NCBI RefSeq assembly: GCF_029285175.1
Contig: NZ_JABEDH010000003.1
Span: 62,001-126,000, forward strand
Source: Sulfitobacter sp. M05
GTDB lineage: Bacteria > Pseudomonadota > Alphaproteobacteria > Rhodobacterales > Rhodobacteraceae
Direction: 5' to 3'
Length of the DNA: 64,000 bases
The notes beneath the pieces are model-generated. The model had not been told where the DNA came from. It saw nothing but the letters and a program-made list of their open reading frames with translations, and did no database searches. Numbering within the stretch: the first letter of the stretch is position 1; the number at the start of each line of letters is the position of its first letter. Both the position numbers and the translations under genes were made by a program. Below are positions 44,067 through 52,808 of the stretch, in pieces.

Positions 44067-44876
44067 TTACCCGGCTGTGCAGCCGCGAATATCGACCGAA
44101 TGACTGGAGCCCAAGACGGTAATCCGGATGGCCGAACGGTTAAGCGCAAGTGGTGACCCATCCGCGGCCATGATTTCCCCTTTTGCACGCAAGGTGCCAC
44201 CGCTGCGGGTGACTTTTGTCTCGCTCGACCACAATCCGGGCTGTCCGGCCTCGATGATCACAACCTCGTCGCCCCCTGCCGGAGGCAGTTTCATCCAAGC
44301 TTCAATCTGGATACCGTCCTTGGTCGGGCTTAGGGCACAGGTGGCAGTCTTCACGCCGGCCTCTTTGGCGGAATAGGGCCGCGTGGCAAGCGCTGCGGCA
44401 ATCGCCGGTGTTGGTTTACCGTTGGTACCATCAAGGACCGCAGACAGGGACATGCGATGCGGAATGCAGATGTCTTTGCACACGCCGATGTCCAACGCTG
44501 CGTTCAACACCATCGTTTCGCCTGCACGCTTTGGCGCGAGTGTCAGGGGCAGGATCACGTCCCCGGAATACCCAATGGTGCGCATACCGGATGTTGTGAA
44601 TACTTCGGGCGCGGGCCAGGTGATGCCGACCCCGCGCAGATTATCAGAGCCGGACCAGTTGAATTCGGGCGGGATGCCAGCATCGCCGGGGCTGCGCCAA
44701 TAGGTTTTCCAGCCGGGGGCAAGTTTCAGGCGCAGGGCCGCGATACGCGTGCCATCGGCCCGCTGCCAGCCTGTCAGAATTTCACCAGATACCGGTGTTC
44801 CCACATCATTGCCTGCCGTCAGGGGCAGGGCGGTGGCGCAGGTCAGCGCAAGGGCGGAGAGACATCTTTTGATCAT
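44067..44876 (-). CDS. Stand-alone DsbD-alpha/ScsB-like periplasmic protein
   Basis: A 269-residue secreted protein with a signal peptide (about 1-21). It matches the N-terminal domain of thiol:disulfide interchange proteins ([45 protein letters not shown]). The Cys pair C133/C137 is the redox pair of that domain. The membrane and thioredoxin domains of DsbD are absent from this gene. Two further cysteines lie at about 183 and near the C-terminus. It may receive electrons from a separate CcdA-like protein. It ends 9 bases from the convergent RND pump gene. Confidence 0.82.
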   Translation of the reverse strand: MIKRCLSALALTCATALPLTAGNDVGTPVSGEILTGWQRADGTRIAALRLKLAPGWKTYWRSPGDAGIPPEFNWSGSDNLRGVGITWPAPEVFTTSGMRTIGYSGDVILPLTLAPKRAGETMVLNAALDIGVCKDICIPHRMSLSAVLDGTNGKPTPAIAAALATRPYSAKEAGVKTATCALSPTKDGIQIEAWMKLPPAGGDEVVIIEAGQPGLWSSETKVTRSGGTLRAKGEIMAADGSPLALNRSAIRITVLGSSHSVDIRGCTAG

Positions 44877-45002
44877 TTCCCAAAGATGGGGCAATCGCCA
44901 TCCAGTGCCAAGTCACGTTTACATCAGCGATGTTTCGGAAATATGGGGCTGGAAGTTGCAAAACTCTTGTCGCAGGGGCCGTCTGCGGGCATTCTTATCA
45001 TT

Positions 45003-45590
45003 ATGCACAAGACGCCCCTCCAGACCGACGCGCCTTTGTCCCTCACGGGAAAACTGTTGATTTCGATGCCGGGAATGGGCGATCCGCGCTTTGCCCATTC
45101 GGTGATTTTTTTATCTTCCCACGATGCGGAAGGTGCAATGGGTTTGATCGTGAACAAACCTGCGAAAGGTGTCAGCCTGTCGGATGTGCTGGACCAGCTT
45201 TCCCGCGACATCACACCAGCGAAAAACCAACTCGGCGTGCATTTCGGCGGACCGGTTGAAACCGGTCGTGGTTTTGTTCTGCATTCGGATGAGTACCGCT
45301 CTGCCTTGCACACATTGCAGGTCGAGGGTGGGTTTGGCATGACCGCGACTTTGGACGTTCTGGAAGACATCGCGCAGGGAACGGGGCCGGATAAGGCCTT
45401 GTTGCTGTTGGGCTATTCTGGCTGGGGGCCTGGCCAGTTGGAGGCAGAGATCGGTCAGAATGGTTGGTTGACCGCCGATGCGACATCCGAAATCGTGTTT
45501 GATCTGCCGGATGGCGAGAAATGGGAGGCGGCGCTGGGCTCGCTTGGGATTGATCCGCTTGTTTTGTCCGCCACAGCCGGGCACGCCTGA
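45003..45590 (+). CDS. YqgE/AlgH family protein (UPF0301)
   Basis: A 195-residue protein of the YqgE/AlgH family. The hallmark [19 protein letters not shown] and [12 protein letters not shown] near the N-terminus and [18 protein letters not shown] later are unmistakable. The family is broadly conserved in proteobacteria and its biochemical role is unsettled. I chose ATG at 45003; the frame is open upstream across the divergent promoter region and into the facing gene. Confidence 0.92.
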   Translation: MHKTPLQTDAPLSLTGKLLISMPGMGDPRFAHSVIFLSSHDAEGAMGLIVNKPAKGVSLSDVLDQLSRDITPAKNQLGVHFGGPVETGRGFVLHSDEYRSALHTLQVEGGFGMTATLDVLEDIAQGTGPDKALLLLGYSGWGPGQLEAEIGQNGWLTADATSEIVFDLPDGEKWEAALGSLGIDPLVLSATAGHA

Positions 45591-45599
45591 GGCGGTTGT

Positions 45600-46541
45600 C
45601 TAGCGCGGTGCGGCGGCCCGCCTTAGGCGGTCGTTGATCGCCTGACCCAGACCATGGGCGGGAATCGGGGCCACGGCAATCGGACGGGATTTGGCGTCAA
45701 GCTGGTGCAGATGGTCAAACAGGTTCGCGGCCGCTTCGCTGAGGTCGCCGATTGTCGACAGGTTCAGATCGCAGGGCATCTTGCCAAATCCCAACAGCAA
45801 TTCACCGTTCTCGGCCTGAGTTGCGTTTAACCGCACTTTTGCTGCCGGTGCGTAATGCGAACTGAGCTGACCGGGAGCGGTGACATCGCCGCCACTGGGC
45901 TGGGCAAGCGGATGGCCAAGCGCTGCTTCGATGGCTTCCTGAGGGAGACCGCCGGAGCGTAAAAGTGTCGGCTGCCCGTCCCCAAGGCCGATGATTGTGC
46001 TTTCAAGACCGACGGCGCAGGGGCCATCGTTCAACACCGCGGCAATTTTGCCGGACAGACCGGCCAACACATGTTCTGCCGTGGTTGGTGAAATCCGCCC
46101 TGAGGGGTTGGCCGAAGGTGCGGCAACCGGCCCGCCGAAAGCGGCAAGCAGCCGATGTGCCGTTGCATGGGCCGGAACGCGCAGTGCAACCGTATCCAGT
46201 CCGGCAGTGACAAGAGAGGACAGCCCATGGTTCTCCCGCAGGGGCAGCACCAACGTCAGCGGGCCGGGCCAGAAGGCACCTGCCAGAATATCCGCCGCAT
46301 CTGACCATTGGACATAGGCGCGCGCCATCGACGCTTGGGCCAGATGCACGATCAGCGGGTTGAAGCTGGGGCGGCCTTTGGCCTCGTAAATCCCTGCCAC
46401 AGCTGCACCATTTCGGGCATCCCCGCCCAATCCGTAAACCGTTTCGGTCGGGAACGATACCAGATCACCGGCATCAAGCAGGCTGGCCGCGCGGGCAATT
46501 CCTGCGGGATCGGGAGTAAGTTCAAGCGTTTCCATTTCCAT
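45600..46541 (-). CDS. L-threonylcarbamoyladenylate synthase (Sua5 type)
   Basis: A 313-residue enzyme that makes threonylcarbamoyl-AMP for the t6A modification of tRNAs reading ANN codons. The YrdC domain (about 10-200) has GDLVSFPTETVYGLGGDA, RPSFNPLIVH, WPGPLTLVL and AAPSANPSGRISPTTAEHV. A C-terminal Sua5 domain follows (GQLSSHYAPAAKVRL). This two-domain form is longer than TsaC. Start ATG 46541 (MEMETLE). It is divergent from an acyl-CoA dehydrogenase gene with 130 bases between. Confidence 0.94.
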   Translation of the reverse strand: MEMETLELTPDPAGIARAASLLDAGDLVSFPTETVYGLGGDARNGAAVAGIYEAKGRPSFNPLIVHLAQASMARAYVQWSDAADILAGAFWPGPLTLVLPLRENHGLSSLVTAGLDTVALRVPAHATAHRLLAAFGGPVAAPSANPSGRISPTTAEHVLAGLSGKIAAVLNDGPCAVGLESTIIGLGDGQPTLLRSGGLPQEAIEAALGHPLAQPSGGDVTAPGQLSSHYAPAAKVRLNATQAENGELLLGFGKMPCDLNLSTIGDLSEAAANLFDHLHQLDAKSRPIAVAPIPAHGLGQAINDRLRRAAAPR

Positions 46542-46671
46542 CCGTGGCCCTTTGACGCGGCGTTTTGGTTGCGGTAGGGCAACGCGGCATTCCATGTTAC
46601 AAGCCATAGTTCCCTTATCAGGGCTACGGCTGACGTGCCAGCCATGCCGACTTTATCAGGAGACACTTCAT

Positions 46672-48384
46672 ATGCCATACCGCGCCGCCGTGAACGAATA
46701 TCTTTTCATGATCGACAACTTATTAGACGCGGATGCCCTACGGCAAACCACCCGGTTCGAAGAAGCAACCGCGGATGTGACCGCCGCCATTCTGGAAGAG
46801 GCAGGCAAGCTGTGCGACGAAGTGCTGGCCCCGCTGCAACGCAATGGGGATCTACACCCGTCTAAACTTGAGAACGGAGTCGTGCGCACATCGCCGGGTT
46901 TTGTTGAAGGTTTCAAAGCCATTGCCGAAGGTGGCTGGATCGGCATGTCCGCAGATCCCGAACACGGCGGCATGGGCTTGCCGATGATTCTAAGCTCGGC
47001 TGTAAACGAGATGATGAGTGGCGGGTGTATCTCGCTGCAATTGGCTCCGTTGATGTCACAAGGCCAGATTGAGGCGTTGGAACACCACGGTTCGGACGCG
47101 ATCAAACAGTTGTACCTGCCCAAACTGGTGTCGGGGGAATGGACCGGTACCATGAACCTGACAGAGCCGCAGGCCGGATCGGACGTTGGCGCGCTGAAGT
47201 CCAAGGCGGTTGACAATGGTGACGGCACCTATGCCGTTTCGGGCCAGAAAATCTTTATCACTTGGGGTGATAACGATGTGTCCGAAAACATCTGCCATCT
47301 GGTGCTTGCCCGTATTCCTGGCGCCCCCGAGGGCACCAAGGGTATCAGCCTGTTTCTGGTTCCCAAGTTCATTCCCAACGAAGACGGCACGCCCGGCAAA
47401 CGCAATGGCGTCAGTGCCGTAAGCCTGGAGCATAAGCTTGGTTTGCACGGTTCACCGACCGCAGTCATGCAGTATGACGAGGCCACAGGCTGGCTGGTCG
47501 GCGAAGAGCAGGGCGGTATGGCCGCAATGTTCACCATGATGAACAACGCCCGTCTGGGTGTTGGTGGGCAGGGCATCGGTGTGGCCGAAGCGGCCTATCA
47601 GCACGCACTGAGCTATGCGCTTGAGCGTAAACAGGGGCGCGCCGGTGCGGACGGTGCAGGCACCATCGCGGATCATGCTGATGTGCGCCGGATGCTGGCC
47701 GAGATGAAAGCGGATATTTTTGCCGCCCGTTCTATTGCACTCAACTGTGCCTATGCGCTGGACATGACGGCGGCCACTGGTGATCCGGCATGGCGTGCGC
47801 GTGCGGCTTTGCTGACACCGATTGCCAAGGCCTTCGGCTCTGATACCGGTTGCAAGGTGGCGGATTTGGGGGTGCAGGTGCATGGCGGCATGGGCGTGAT
47901 CGAGGAAACCGCCGCGGCGCAGTTCTGCCGCGATGTGCGGGTGACCACCATTTATGAAGGCACCAACGGCATTCAGGCGATGGATCTGGTGGCCCGCAAG
48001 ATGATGGACGGCGGCGAGGCGGCCGGCCTGTTGTTGGACGAAATGGAAGAAGACATCGAACGGGCGCGTCCTGACTTTCCCAATATGGCAGATGCCTGCT
48101 GGCAGGCGTGCGAAAGTATGCGGGAAGCGACCGAATGGTTGGTGGCACAAGACAATATGAACAACCGTTTTGCCGGTGCGGTGCCATATCTACAGGCTTT
48201 TGCGCGGGTCTTGGGCGCGCAGCTGCACCTCAAGGCGGCAATGGCAGATAAGGGCGGACCCCGCGAAAAGCTGGCGCGATTCTATATCCTGCGGATGTTG
48301 CCGGATCATGTGGGCTTGCTGACCCATGCACAAGCCGGCGAAGCGGACCTGTTTGCCGTGACCACCGAAGCACTGGCCTCCTGA
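46672..48384 (+). CDS. Acyl-CoA dehydrogenase (DmdC/AidB-related length class)
   Basis: A 570-residue flavoprotein dehydrogenase. FAD-binding segments GTMNLTEPQAGSDVGALKSKA and YAVSGQKIFITWGD and the catalytic-loop region TTIYEGTNGIQAMDLVARK are present; a C-terminal domain of about 120 residues follows, placing it in the long ACAD class. In Roseobacters this class includes DmdC (methylmercaptopropionyl-CoA dehydrogenase), so a DMSP-related role is one possibility among several fatty acyl substrates. Electrons would go through ETF to the ETF-QO encoded at 58865-60511. AGGAG lies before the ATG at 46672. Confidence 0.9.
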   Translation: MPYRAAVNEYLFMIDNLLDADALRQTTRFEEATADVTAAILEEAGKLCDEVLAPLQRNGDLHPSKLENGVVRTSPGFVEGFKAIAEGGWIGMSADPEHGGMGLPMILSSAVNEMMSGGCISLQLAPLMSQGQIEALEHHGSDAIKQLYLPKLVSGEWTGTMNLTEPQAGSDVGALKSKAVDNGDGTYAVSGQKIFITWGDNDVSENICHLVLARIPGAPEGTKGISLFLVPKFIPNEDGTPGKRNGVSAVSLEHKLGLHGSPTAVMQYDEATGWLVGEEQGGMAAMFTMMNNARLGVGGQGIGVAEAAYQHALSYALERKQGRAGADGAGTIADHADVRRMLAEMKADIFAARSIALNCAYALDMTAATGDPAWRARAALLTPIAKAFGSDTGCKVADLGVQVHGGMGVIEETAAAQFCRDVRVTTIYEGTNGIQAMDLVARKMMDGGEAAGLLLDEMEEDIERARPDFPNMADACWQACESMREATEWLVAQDNMNNRFAGAVPYLQAFARVLGAQLHLKAAMADKGGPREKLARFYILRMLPDHVGLLTHAQAGEADLFAVTTEALAS

Positions 48385-49436
48385 TGGCGGACATAGCACC
48401 CGCGGGTCTGCGGTATCCGTTTGACACGCCACCGGTTGCCGGCAGCGCCGCAATCGAAGTCGCCCCGGGGGTGCTATGGCTGCGTATGCCGCTGCCGATG
48501 AAGCTCGACCATGTGAATATCTATGCCTTCGATGAGGGCGACAGCTGGACGATCATCGACACGGGGTTTGCGTCGAAGAAATCCAAGGAAATCTGGGCCG
48601 AGGTTCTTGCGGGGCCGTTGGGCGGTAAACCGGTGAGCCGTGTTGTGGTCACCCACCATCACCCTGATCATATCGGGTTGGCGGGCTGGTTTCAGACCGA
48701 ACACGGCGCCGAACTGGTCACCACGCGCACGGCATGGCTGACGGCACGTATGCTGACACTGGACGAACAGGAAGTGTCGCCCGAAGAAACGCTGGCGTTT
48801 TACCGGCTTTCGGGGATGGACCCTGAAATGCTGGAAAAACGACGTAAGGACAGGCCGTTCAACTTCTGTGATATTGTTGCCCCGCTGCCGCTGGGATTCA
48901 CCCGTGTAAAACAGGGCGATTGTATCCGGTTTGGCGGGCGCGACTGGGATGTCCATATGGGCAACGGTCATGCGCCAGAACACGCAACCTTCTGGAGCAG
49001 GGATGACAACCTTGTGCTTGCGGGAGACCAGATTCTGTCGTCGATCAGCCCGAATGTCGGGGTTTATCCGACCGAACCCATGGCGGATCCGATTGGCGAA
49101 TGGCTTGAGGCATGTGAGCGGCTGGCCCCGATGGCGCGCGCCGACCATCTGGTGTTGGGCGGGCACAAGCTGCCGTTCACCGGGCTGCCCAAGCGAATGG
49201 AACAGTTGATTGAAAACCACCACGGCGCACTAAAGCGGCTGGCGGCCTATATCGACAGGCCGAAATCCGCTTCGGAGTGTTTTTCACCTTTGTTCAAAAG
49301 AAAGATAGGTGAGGCGGAATATGGCCTTGCCCTGGTTGAAGCGGTCGCCCATTTGAGCCACCTTTACCAAAGCGGCCTTGCCACGCGGGAACTGCGTGCG
49401 GAAGATGGGGCGTGGGTGTATCAGAGCAAGGGATGA
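48384..49436 (+). CDS. Metallo-beta-lactamase fold hydrolase
   Basis: A 350-residue MBL-fold hydrolase. The metal-binding motif HHPDHIG (VVVTHHHPDHIGLAGW) is intact, with further ligands in GNGHAPEH, the Asp in LVLAGDQIL and GGHKLPF. A C-terminal helical extension of about 90 residues with a winged-helix-like appearance follows, as in LACTB2-type enzymes. It overlaps the dehydrogenase stop by one base, so the two are co-translated. It may hydrolyse a thioester or lactone made by that pathway (inference). Confidence 0.9.
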   Translation: MADIAPAGLRYPFDTPPVAGSAAIEVAPGVLWLRMPLPMKLDHVNIYAFDEGDSWTIIDTGFASKKSKEIWAEVLAGPLGGKPVSRVVVTHHHPDHIGLAGWFQTEHGAELVTTRTAWLTARMLTLDEQEVSPEETLAFYRLSGMDPEMLEKRRKDRPFNFCDIVAPLPLGFTRVKQGDCIRFGGRDWDVHMGNGHAPEHATFWSRDDNLVLAGDQILSSISPNVGVYPTEPMADPIGEWLEACERLAPMARADHLVLGGHKLPFTGLPKRMEQLIENHHGALKRLAAYIDRPKSASECFSPLFKRKIGEAEYGLALVEAVAHLSHLYQSGLATRELRAEDGAWVYQSKG

Positions 49437-49442
49437 GGTGTG

Positions 49443-49916
49443 ATGGACAACGAGATCAAGACAGCCGCTGAAGCGGTCGAAAGTGATGCCTTGCCCCGTT
49501 GTCACGAGGTGCATAGCGACCCGACACGGTCCAAAGCCAAGGCTGAAAGCCTGCCTGAATCTGTAAAGGCCGAATCGGTTGCGCAGAAAAGTCCCGCACA
49601 ATGGGCCTATGAGCGCACGGTGCTGTATCTCAAGAACTTCGAAGAACAATTGGACAACGAACATGAGGTCGCCATGGGGTTTGCCGGTGGTGACGCAGGT
49701 GTGCTGCGCATTGAAGGGATGGGGTATTTCGACCCTGACATCGTGACGTTTTACGGCACAGATCCCGCGGGCGGGCGCACTCAGTTGGTGCAACATGTCA
49801 GCCAGTTGAACGTGATGTTACGGGCCTTGCCCAATGCCAAAGAAGGGGCAGCTCCCAACCGGATCGGCTTTCGGTTGGTTGAAGATTTGGAGAAGTCACA
49901 AGACGAGGTTGGCTGA
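49443..49916 (+). CDS. DUF6173-like conserved protein
   Basis: A 157-residue cytoplasmic protein. The N-terminal 50 residues are charged and probably disordered, and the rest is a compact domain (SPAQWAYERTVLYLKNFEEQL, HEVAMGFAGGDAG, LRIEGMGYFDPDIVTFYG, TQLVQHVSQLNVMLRAL). I recall this pattern as DUF6173, common in Rhodobacteraceae, but that should be verified by a profile search. GAGG lies 4 bases before ATG 49443. It is 6 bases after the MBL gene, so it shares the operon. Function unknown. Confidence 0.75.
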   Translation: MDNEIKTAAEAVESDALPRCHEVHSDPTRSKAKAESLPESVKAESVAQKSPAQWAYERTVLYLKNFEEQLDNEHEVAMGFAGGDAGVLRIEGMGYFDPDIVTFYGTDPAGGRTQLVQHVSQLNVMLRALPNAKEGAAPNRIGFRLVEDLEKSQDEVG

Positions 49917-50005
49917 ACTGTGGTCAATGAGGTGTTTTGACTGGGTGACAGCGGAACCGAAATAAGATAACCAGCCGCGAAACAAGTATCTGAAGGAACC
50001 TACAG

Positions 50006-50140
50006 ATGGCCGAACATGAACATGGCTCAATGGATTGCAGCGAACAGCAGAAAATGTTCGACGGATTCATGTCATTTACCACCAAATCCACGATTGTAAT
50101 CATCGTAGCACTGGTGCTGATGGCGATTTTTGCCACGTAA
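50006..50140 (+). CDS. ctaH: aa3-type cytochrome c oxidase subunit IV
   Basis: A 44-residue protein beginning MAEHEHGSMD with a GFMSFTTKST segment and one C-terminal membrane helix (about 28-43). This matches the short bacterial aa3 oxidase subunit IV of Paracoccus and Rhodobacter, where a single helix packs against the oxidase core; in Paracoccus the gene is ctaH. AAGGAA lies 9 bases before the ATG. The main oxidase genes are not in this window, as is usual for this orphan subunit. It is too short for most gene-length cut-offs. Confidence 0.85.
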   Translation: MAEHEHGSMDCSEQQKMFDGFMSFTTKSTIVIIVALVLMAIFAT

Positions 50141-50170
50141 ATCTGCTGCTGCGGGCTTGCATTGAACCAA

Positions 50171-50201
50171 GGGCGTCATGCGGCAAGAACGCGGGCGTCA
50201 T
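50171..50201 (+). repeat. 9-bp direct repeat, 22-bp period
   Basis: GGGCGTCAT occurs at 50171-50179 and again at 50193-50201, a start-to-start distance of 22 bp (two helical turns), 41 bases upstream of the lipoprotein start. The phasing suits a dimeric activator site, but chance cannot be excluded. Confidence 0.35.
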
Positions 50202-50241
50202 TTTCTATGCTGCCCGCGTACCGAAACAGGGTGCCTTGCTT

Positions 50242-50847
50242 GTGAAACGTTTTCTTGCCGGTCTGGCACTGATTGCCTTGGTTTCGGGATGTGCTGCCAA
50301 TTCCGGCGGCGACAGTTCTTTTGATGAAATTTCTGCGGCGCGTTATCAGGCCGGAGGACAGCCGACCCTGACGGTATTCACCATGGTGAACAACCGCAGT
50401 GGCAGCGGCGGACACACTTCTTTGATGGTCAGCGGGTCCGAACGTGTGATCTTTGATCCGGCGGGGTCGTTTCGCGATGACCGTGTGGTCGAACGCGATG
50501 ATGTGCTTTACGGCATGACGCCGGGTTGGGTGCAGGCTTATAAATCCGCACATGCCCGATCGACCTTTCATGTGGTGTCGCAGGAAATACCGGTCACTGC
50601 GGCGCAGGCCGAACAGGCTTTGCGTCTGGTCAAGGCAAACGGCAGTGTTGCCGGCGCATTCTGTGCAAACGCAACCTCTGGCATCCTGTCTCAGATTGAC
50701 GGGTTTGGCGATGTGAAAACCACGTTTTTCCCGACCAACCTGATGGACCAGATCGAGACTTTCCCGAATGTCACCACGACGAGATTGTTCGAGGATGATC
50801 CTGACGATCTGGCCGGCGCTGTGCGCGCCGCCGCCTTAACCCAGTAG
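50242..50847 (+). CDS. Lipoprotein with possible permuted papain-like fold
   Basis: A 201-residue lipoprotein starting at GTG 50242. The signal peptide ends in a lipobox (LVSGC, Cys17). The mature part contains GSGGHTSLMVSG (His58), VIFDPAGSF and, much later, GAFCANATSGIL (Cys141). A His before a Cys in this order, with GHTSLMV resembling GHA/S-type strands, recalls circularly permuted NlpC/P60 or LRAT-like enzymes. That relation is a suggestion from motif order only. No named family is recognised. The frame is open further upstream but the lipobox fixes the start region. Confidence 0.75.
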   Translation: MKRFLAGLALIALVSGCAANSGGDSSFDEISAARYQAGGQPTLTVFTMVNNRSGSGGHTSLMVSGSERVIFDPAGSFRDDRVVERDDVLYGMTPGWVQAYKSAHARSTFHVVSQEIPVTAAQAEQALRLVKANGSVAGAFCANATSGILSQIDGFGDVKTTFFPTNLMDQIETFPNVTTTRLFEDDPDDLAGAVRAAALTQ

Positions 50848-51162
50848 ATACAACATCCCGTAGAGGGTAAATCCGCCGGCAAGCATCGCCCCAAGGACAT
50901 TTTTTGTCAGCAACCCGACTGCAAGCGCAGCCGCAGCTGCGGCCAGACGCGCAGGATCGGTTTCGCCACCGGTCGCAGATGGCCACAGGACCTGTGGTGC
51001 GATCAGCGCCGGCAAAACCGCCACAGCGGTATATCGCAAATGCCGCAGCAACCATGCCGGCATCTCGCGGTCTCCGACAAAACCGGTAAAGGCAAAACGC
51101 AACAGGAAACTGCCCACGCCCAGGCCGATGATCACAATCCAAAGGGTGGTCTTGTCAATCAT
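50836..51162 (-). CDS. azlD: AzlD family branched-chain amino acid exporter subunit
   Basis: A 108-residue membrane protein with three or four helices and AzlD marks (GLGVGSFLLRFAFTGFVG, RYTAVAVLPALIAPQVL). AzlC and AzlD together form an exporter of branched-chain amino acids or analogues. It overlaps azlC by 8 bases. Its 3' end overlaps the 3' end of the facing lipoprotein gene by 12 bases. Confidence 0.88.
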   Translation of the reverse strand: MIDKTTLWIVIIGLGVGSFLLRFAFTGFVGDREMPAWLLRHLRYTAVAVLPALIAPQVLWPSATGGETDPARLAAAAAALAVGLLTKNVLGAMLAGGFTLYGMLYLLG

Positions 51163-51874
51163 TTCCGTCCCCCTTCTGGGCCAGACGCTTTTCAAGCGCG
51201 GCCCCGGCAAGCATACCGGCAACCCCGCCAATGATCACTCCCATGGAATAGGGCACGCCCGTTGCAAGCAGGCTGACCACCACAGCGACGAAGGCGGCGA
51301 CAACATGGGGCAGGGTGCGAAACATCGGCGCAATCATTGCCAGAAAGGTGATTGGGATCGCAAAGTCCAACGCCCAGCTGTCCGGCACTTGCGTACCCAG
51401 AACAGCGCCCACAACTGTGAAAACGTACCACAGCGGGACCACCGGCGTGACGGCACCAAAGAAATAGGCGACCCGTTGCGGGACTGTCATCTTGGGGTTT
51501 TTCTCGAATTCCGCCATCGACACCACATAGGATTGATCGACGGTCAGATAGGCGGCAAGTGCGCGCTGCCAAAGAGGGGCGGACCCGATGTAGGGGGTCA
51601 GGGAGGCCGAATACATCGCCATTCTCAAATTTACCGCCAAGGCTGAGGCCAGCACAATCATGGTCGGCGCTTCTTCTTGCAGCAGTTGCAGGGCGGTAAA
51701 CTGTGCCGCACCGGCGATAACAACCAGCGAAAACACCAATGCTTCCAATACGCTTAGCCCCGCCTCGGTGGCAATCAGGCCAAACAGCGAAGCAAAGGGA
51801 ATGATCACCAGAATAAAGGGTGATCCGTCGGCAAAGCCTTTTAAAAAGGCGGATTTCACGGTGGTGGTGGTCAT
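51155..51874 (-). CDS. azlC: AzlC family branched-chain amino acid exporter subunit
   Basis: A 239-residue membrane protein with about seven helices. It has the AzlC features FIPLGVAFGL-like segment (PFASLFGLIATEAGLSVLEAL), FAGAAQF-like IAGAAQFTALQLL and ALAAYLTVDQSYVVSM. It is the larger subunit of the azlCD exporter. It is divergent from fdhD with only 22 bases between start codons, so the two promoters must overlap or lie within the coding regions. Confidence 0.9.
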   Translation of the reverse strand: MTTTTVKSAFLKGFADGSPFILVIIPFASLFGLIATEAGLSVLEALVFSLVVIAGAAQFTALQLLQEEAPTMIVLASALAVNLRMAMYSASLTPYIGSAPLWQRALAAYLTVDQSYVVSMAEFEKNPKMTVPQRVAYFFGAVTPVVPLWYVFTVVGAVLGTQVPDSWALDFAIPITFLAMIAPMFRTLPHVVAAFVAVVVSLLATGVPYSMGVIIGGVAGMLAGAALEKRLAQKGDGND

Positions 51875-51896
51875 GCGAAGCCCCTAGTTTAACGCC

Positions 51897-52808
51897 ATGC
51901 GTAACGCCAACCAGTGGGGGATACAATTGGCCCGAGATACTGATGTCACAGAATATCTGATTGCGCCCGATCCAGCCGCTGTCAGGTTGACCCGTGCGGT
52001 ACATGGTGTGGATCACGAGGGGCGCGAAACCACATTGAATGTGGTCGAAGAACGCCCGCTGACGATCTTTCTGAACGCACAGGAAATTGTGACAGCGATG
52101 ACGATCGGCGACTACCCCGAATACCTCGCGCTTGGGTTTTTACGCAATCAAGGGATGTTGCGCCCAGACGAAGACATTACTCGGGTCGATTATGACGAAG
52201 AGCTTGAAACTGTTGTGGTGCGGACAGCACGGGCGACCGATTATGAAGATAAGATGCGACGCAAGACCCGGACATCGGGCTGTGCGGTGGGCACTGTTTT
52301 TGGCGATATGATGGAGGGGCTCGACGGGGTTGTCCTGCCCCAGACCGCCGTGCGTACCTCATGGCTTTATGCCCTGTCGGCCAAGATCAACCGCACGCCA
52401 TCGCTTTATCTTGAGGCGGGTGCAATCCACGGTACGGTGCTGTGCCAAGAGGACAAGCCGCTGGTTTATATGGAGGACGTCGGACGTCACAATGCGGTCG
52501 ACAAGATCGCCGGCTGGATGCTGTCCGAGGGGATCTCGGCAGAGAGCAAGGTGCTTTACACGACGGGGCGCTTAACCTCTGAGATGGTGATAAAGACGGC
52601 GATGATGGGTATTCCTGTGCTGGCATCGCGCTCTGGCTTTACGGCTTGGGGGGTAGAGATTGCCCAACAGCTTGGCCTAACCTTGATTGGCCGGATGAAA
52701 GGCAAACGCTTTGTCTGCCTGAGTGGCGAGGATCGGCTGATCCGGGATGCAGACCCAGCGTTGGTTGCGGATGACCCTAAGCGGTCTGGCCGCAAGGGGG
52801 CGGTATGA
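51897..52808 (+). CDS. fdhD: FdhD-like formate dehydrogenase accessory sulfurtransferase
   Basis: A 303-residue FdhD family protein, which sulfurates the molybdenum cofactor for formate dehydrogenase. Family segments include EERPLTIFLNAQEIVTAM, PEYLALGFLRNQGML, EDVGRHNAVDKIAGW, TGRLTSEMVIK and SRSGFTAWGVEIAQQLGLTLIGR. The sulfur-carrying CxxC loop of Escherichia coli FdhD reads SGCAVG here, leaving only Cys129. It heads a coupled operon (fdhD-mobA-mobB-moeA), overlapping mobA by 4 bases. Confidence 0.92.
   Translation: MRNANQWGIQLARDTDVTEYLIAPDPAAVRLTRAVHGVDHEGRETTLNVVEERPLTIFLNAQEIVTAMTIGDYPEYLALGFLRNQGMLRPDEDITRVDYDEELETVVVRTARATDYEDKMRRKTRTSGCAVGTVFGDMMEGLDGVVLPQTAVRTSWLYALSAKINRTPSLYLEAGAIHGTVLCQEDKPLVYMEDVGRHNAVDKIAGWMLSEGISAESKVLYTTGRLTSEMVIKTAMMGIPVLASRSGFTAWGVEIAQQLGLTLIGRMKGKRFVCLSGEDRLIRDADPALVADDPKRSGRKGAV

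Noticed and set aside
49937-49970. TTGACT-based promoter before the oxidase subunit IV gene
   Set aside because: No acceptable -10 at 16-18 bp spacing.
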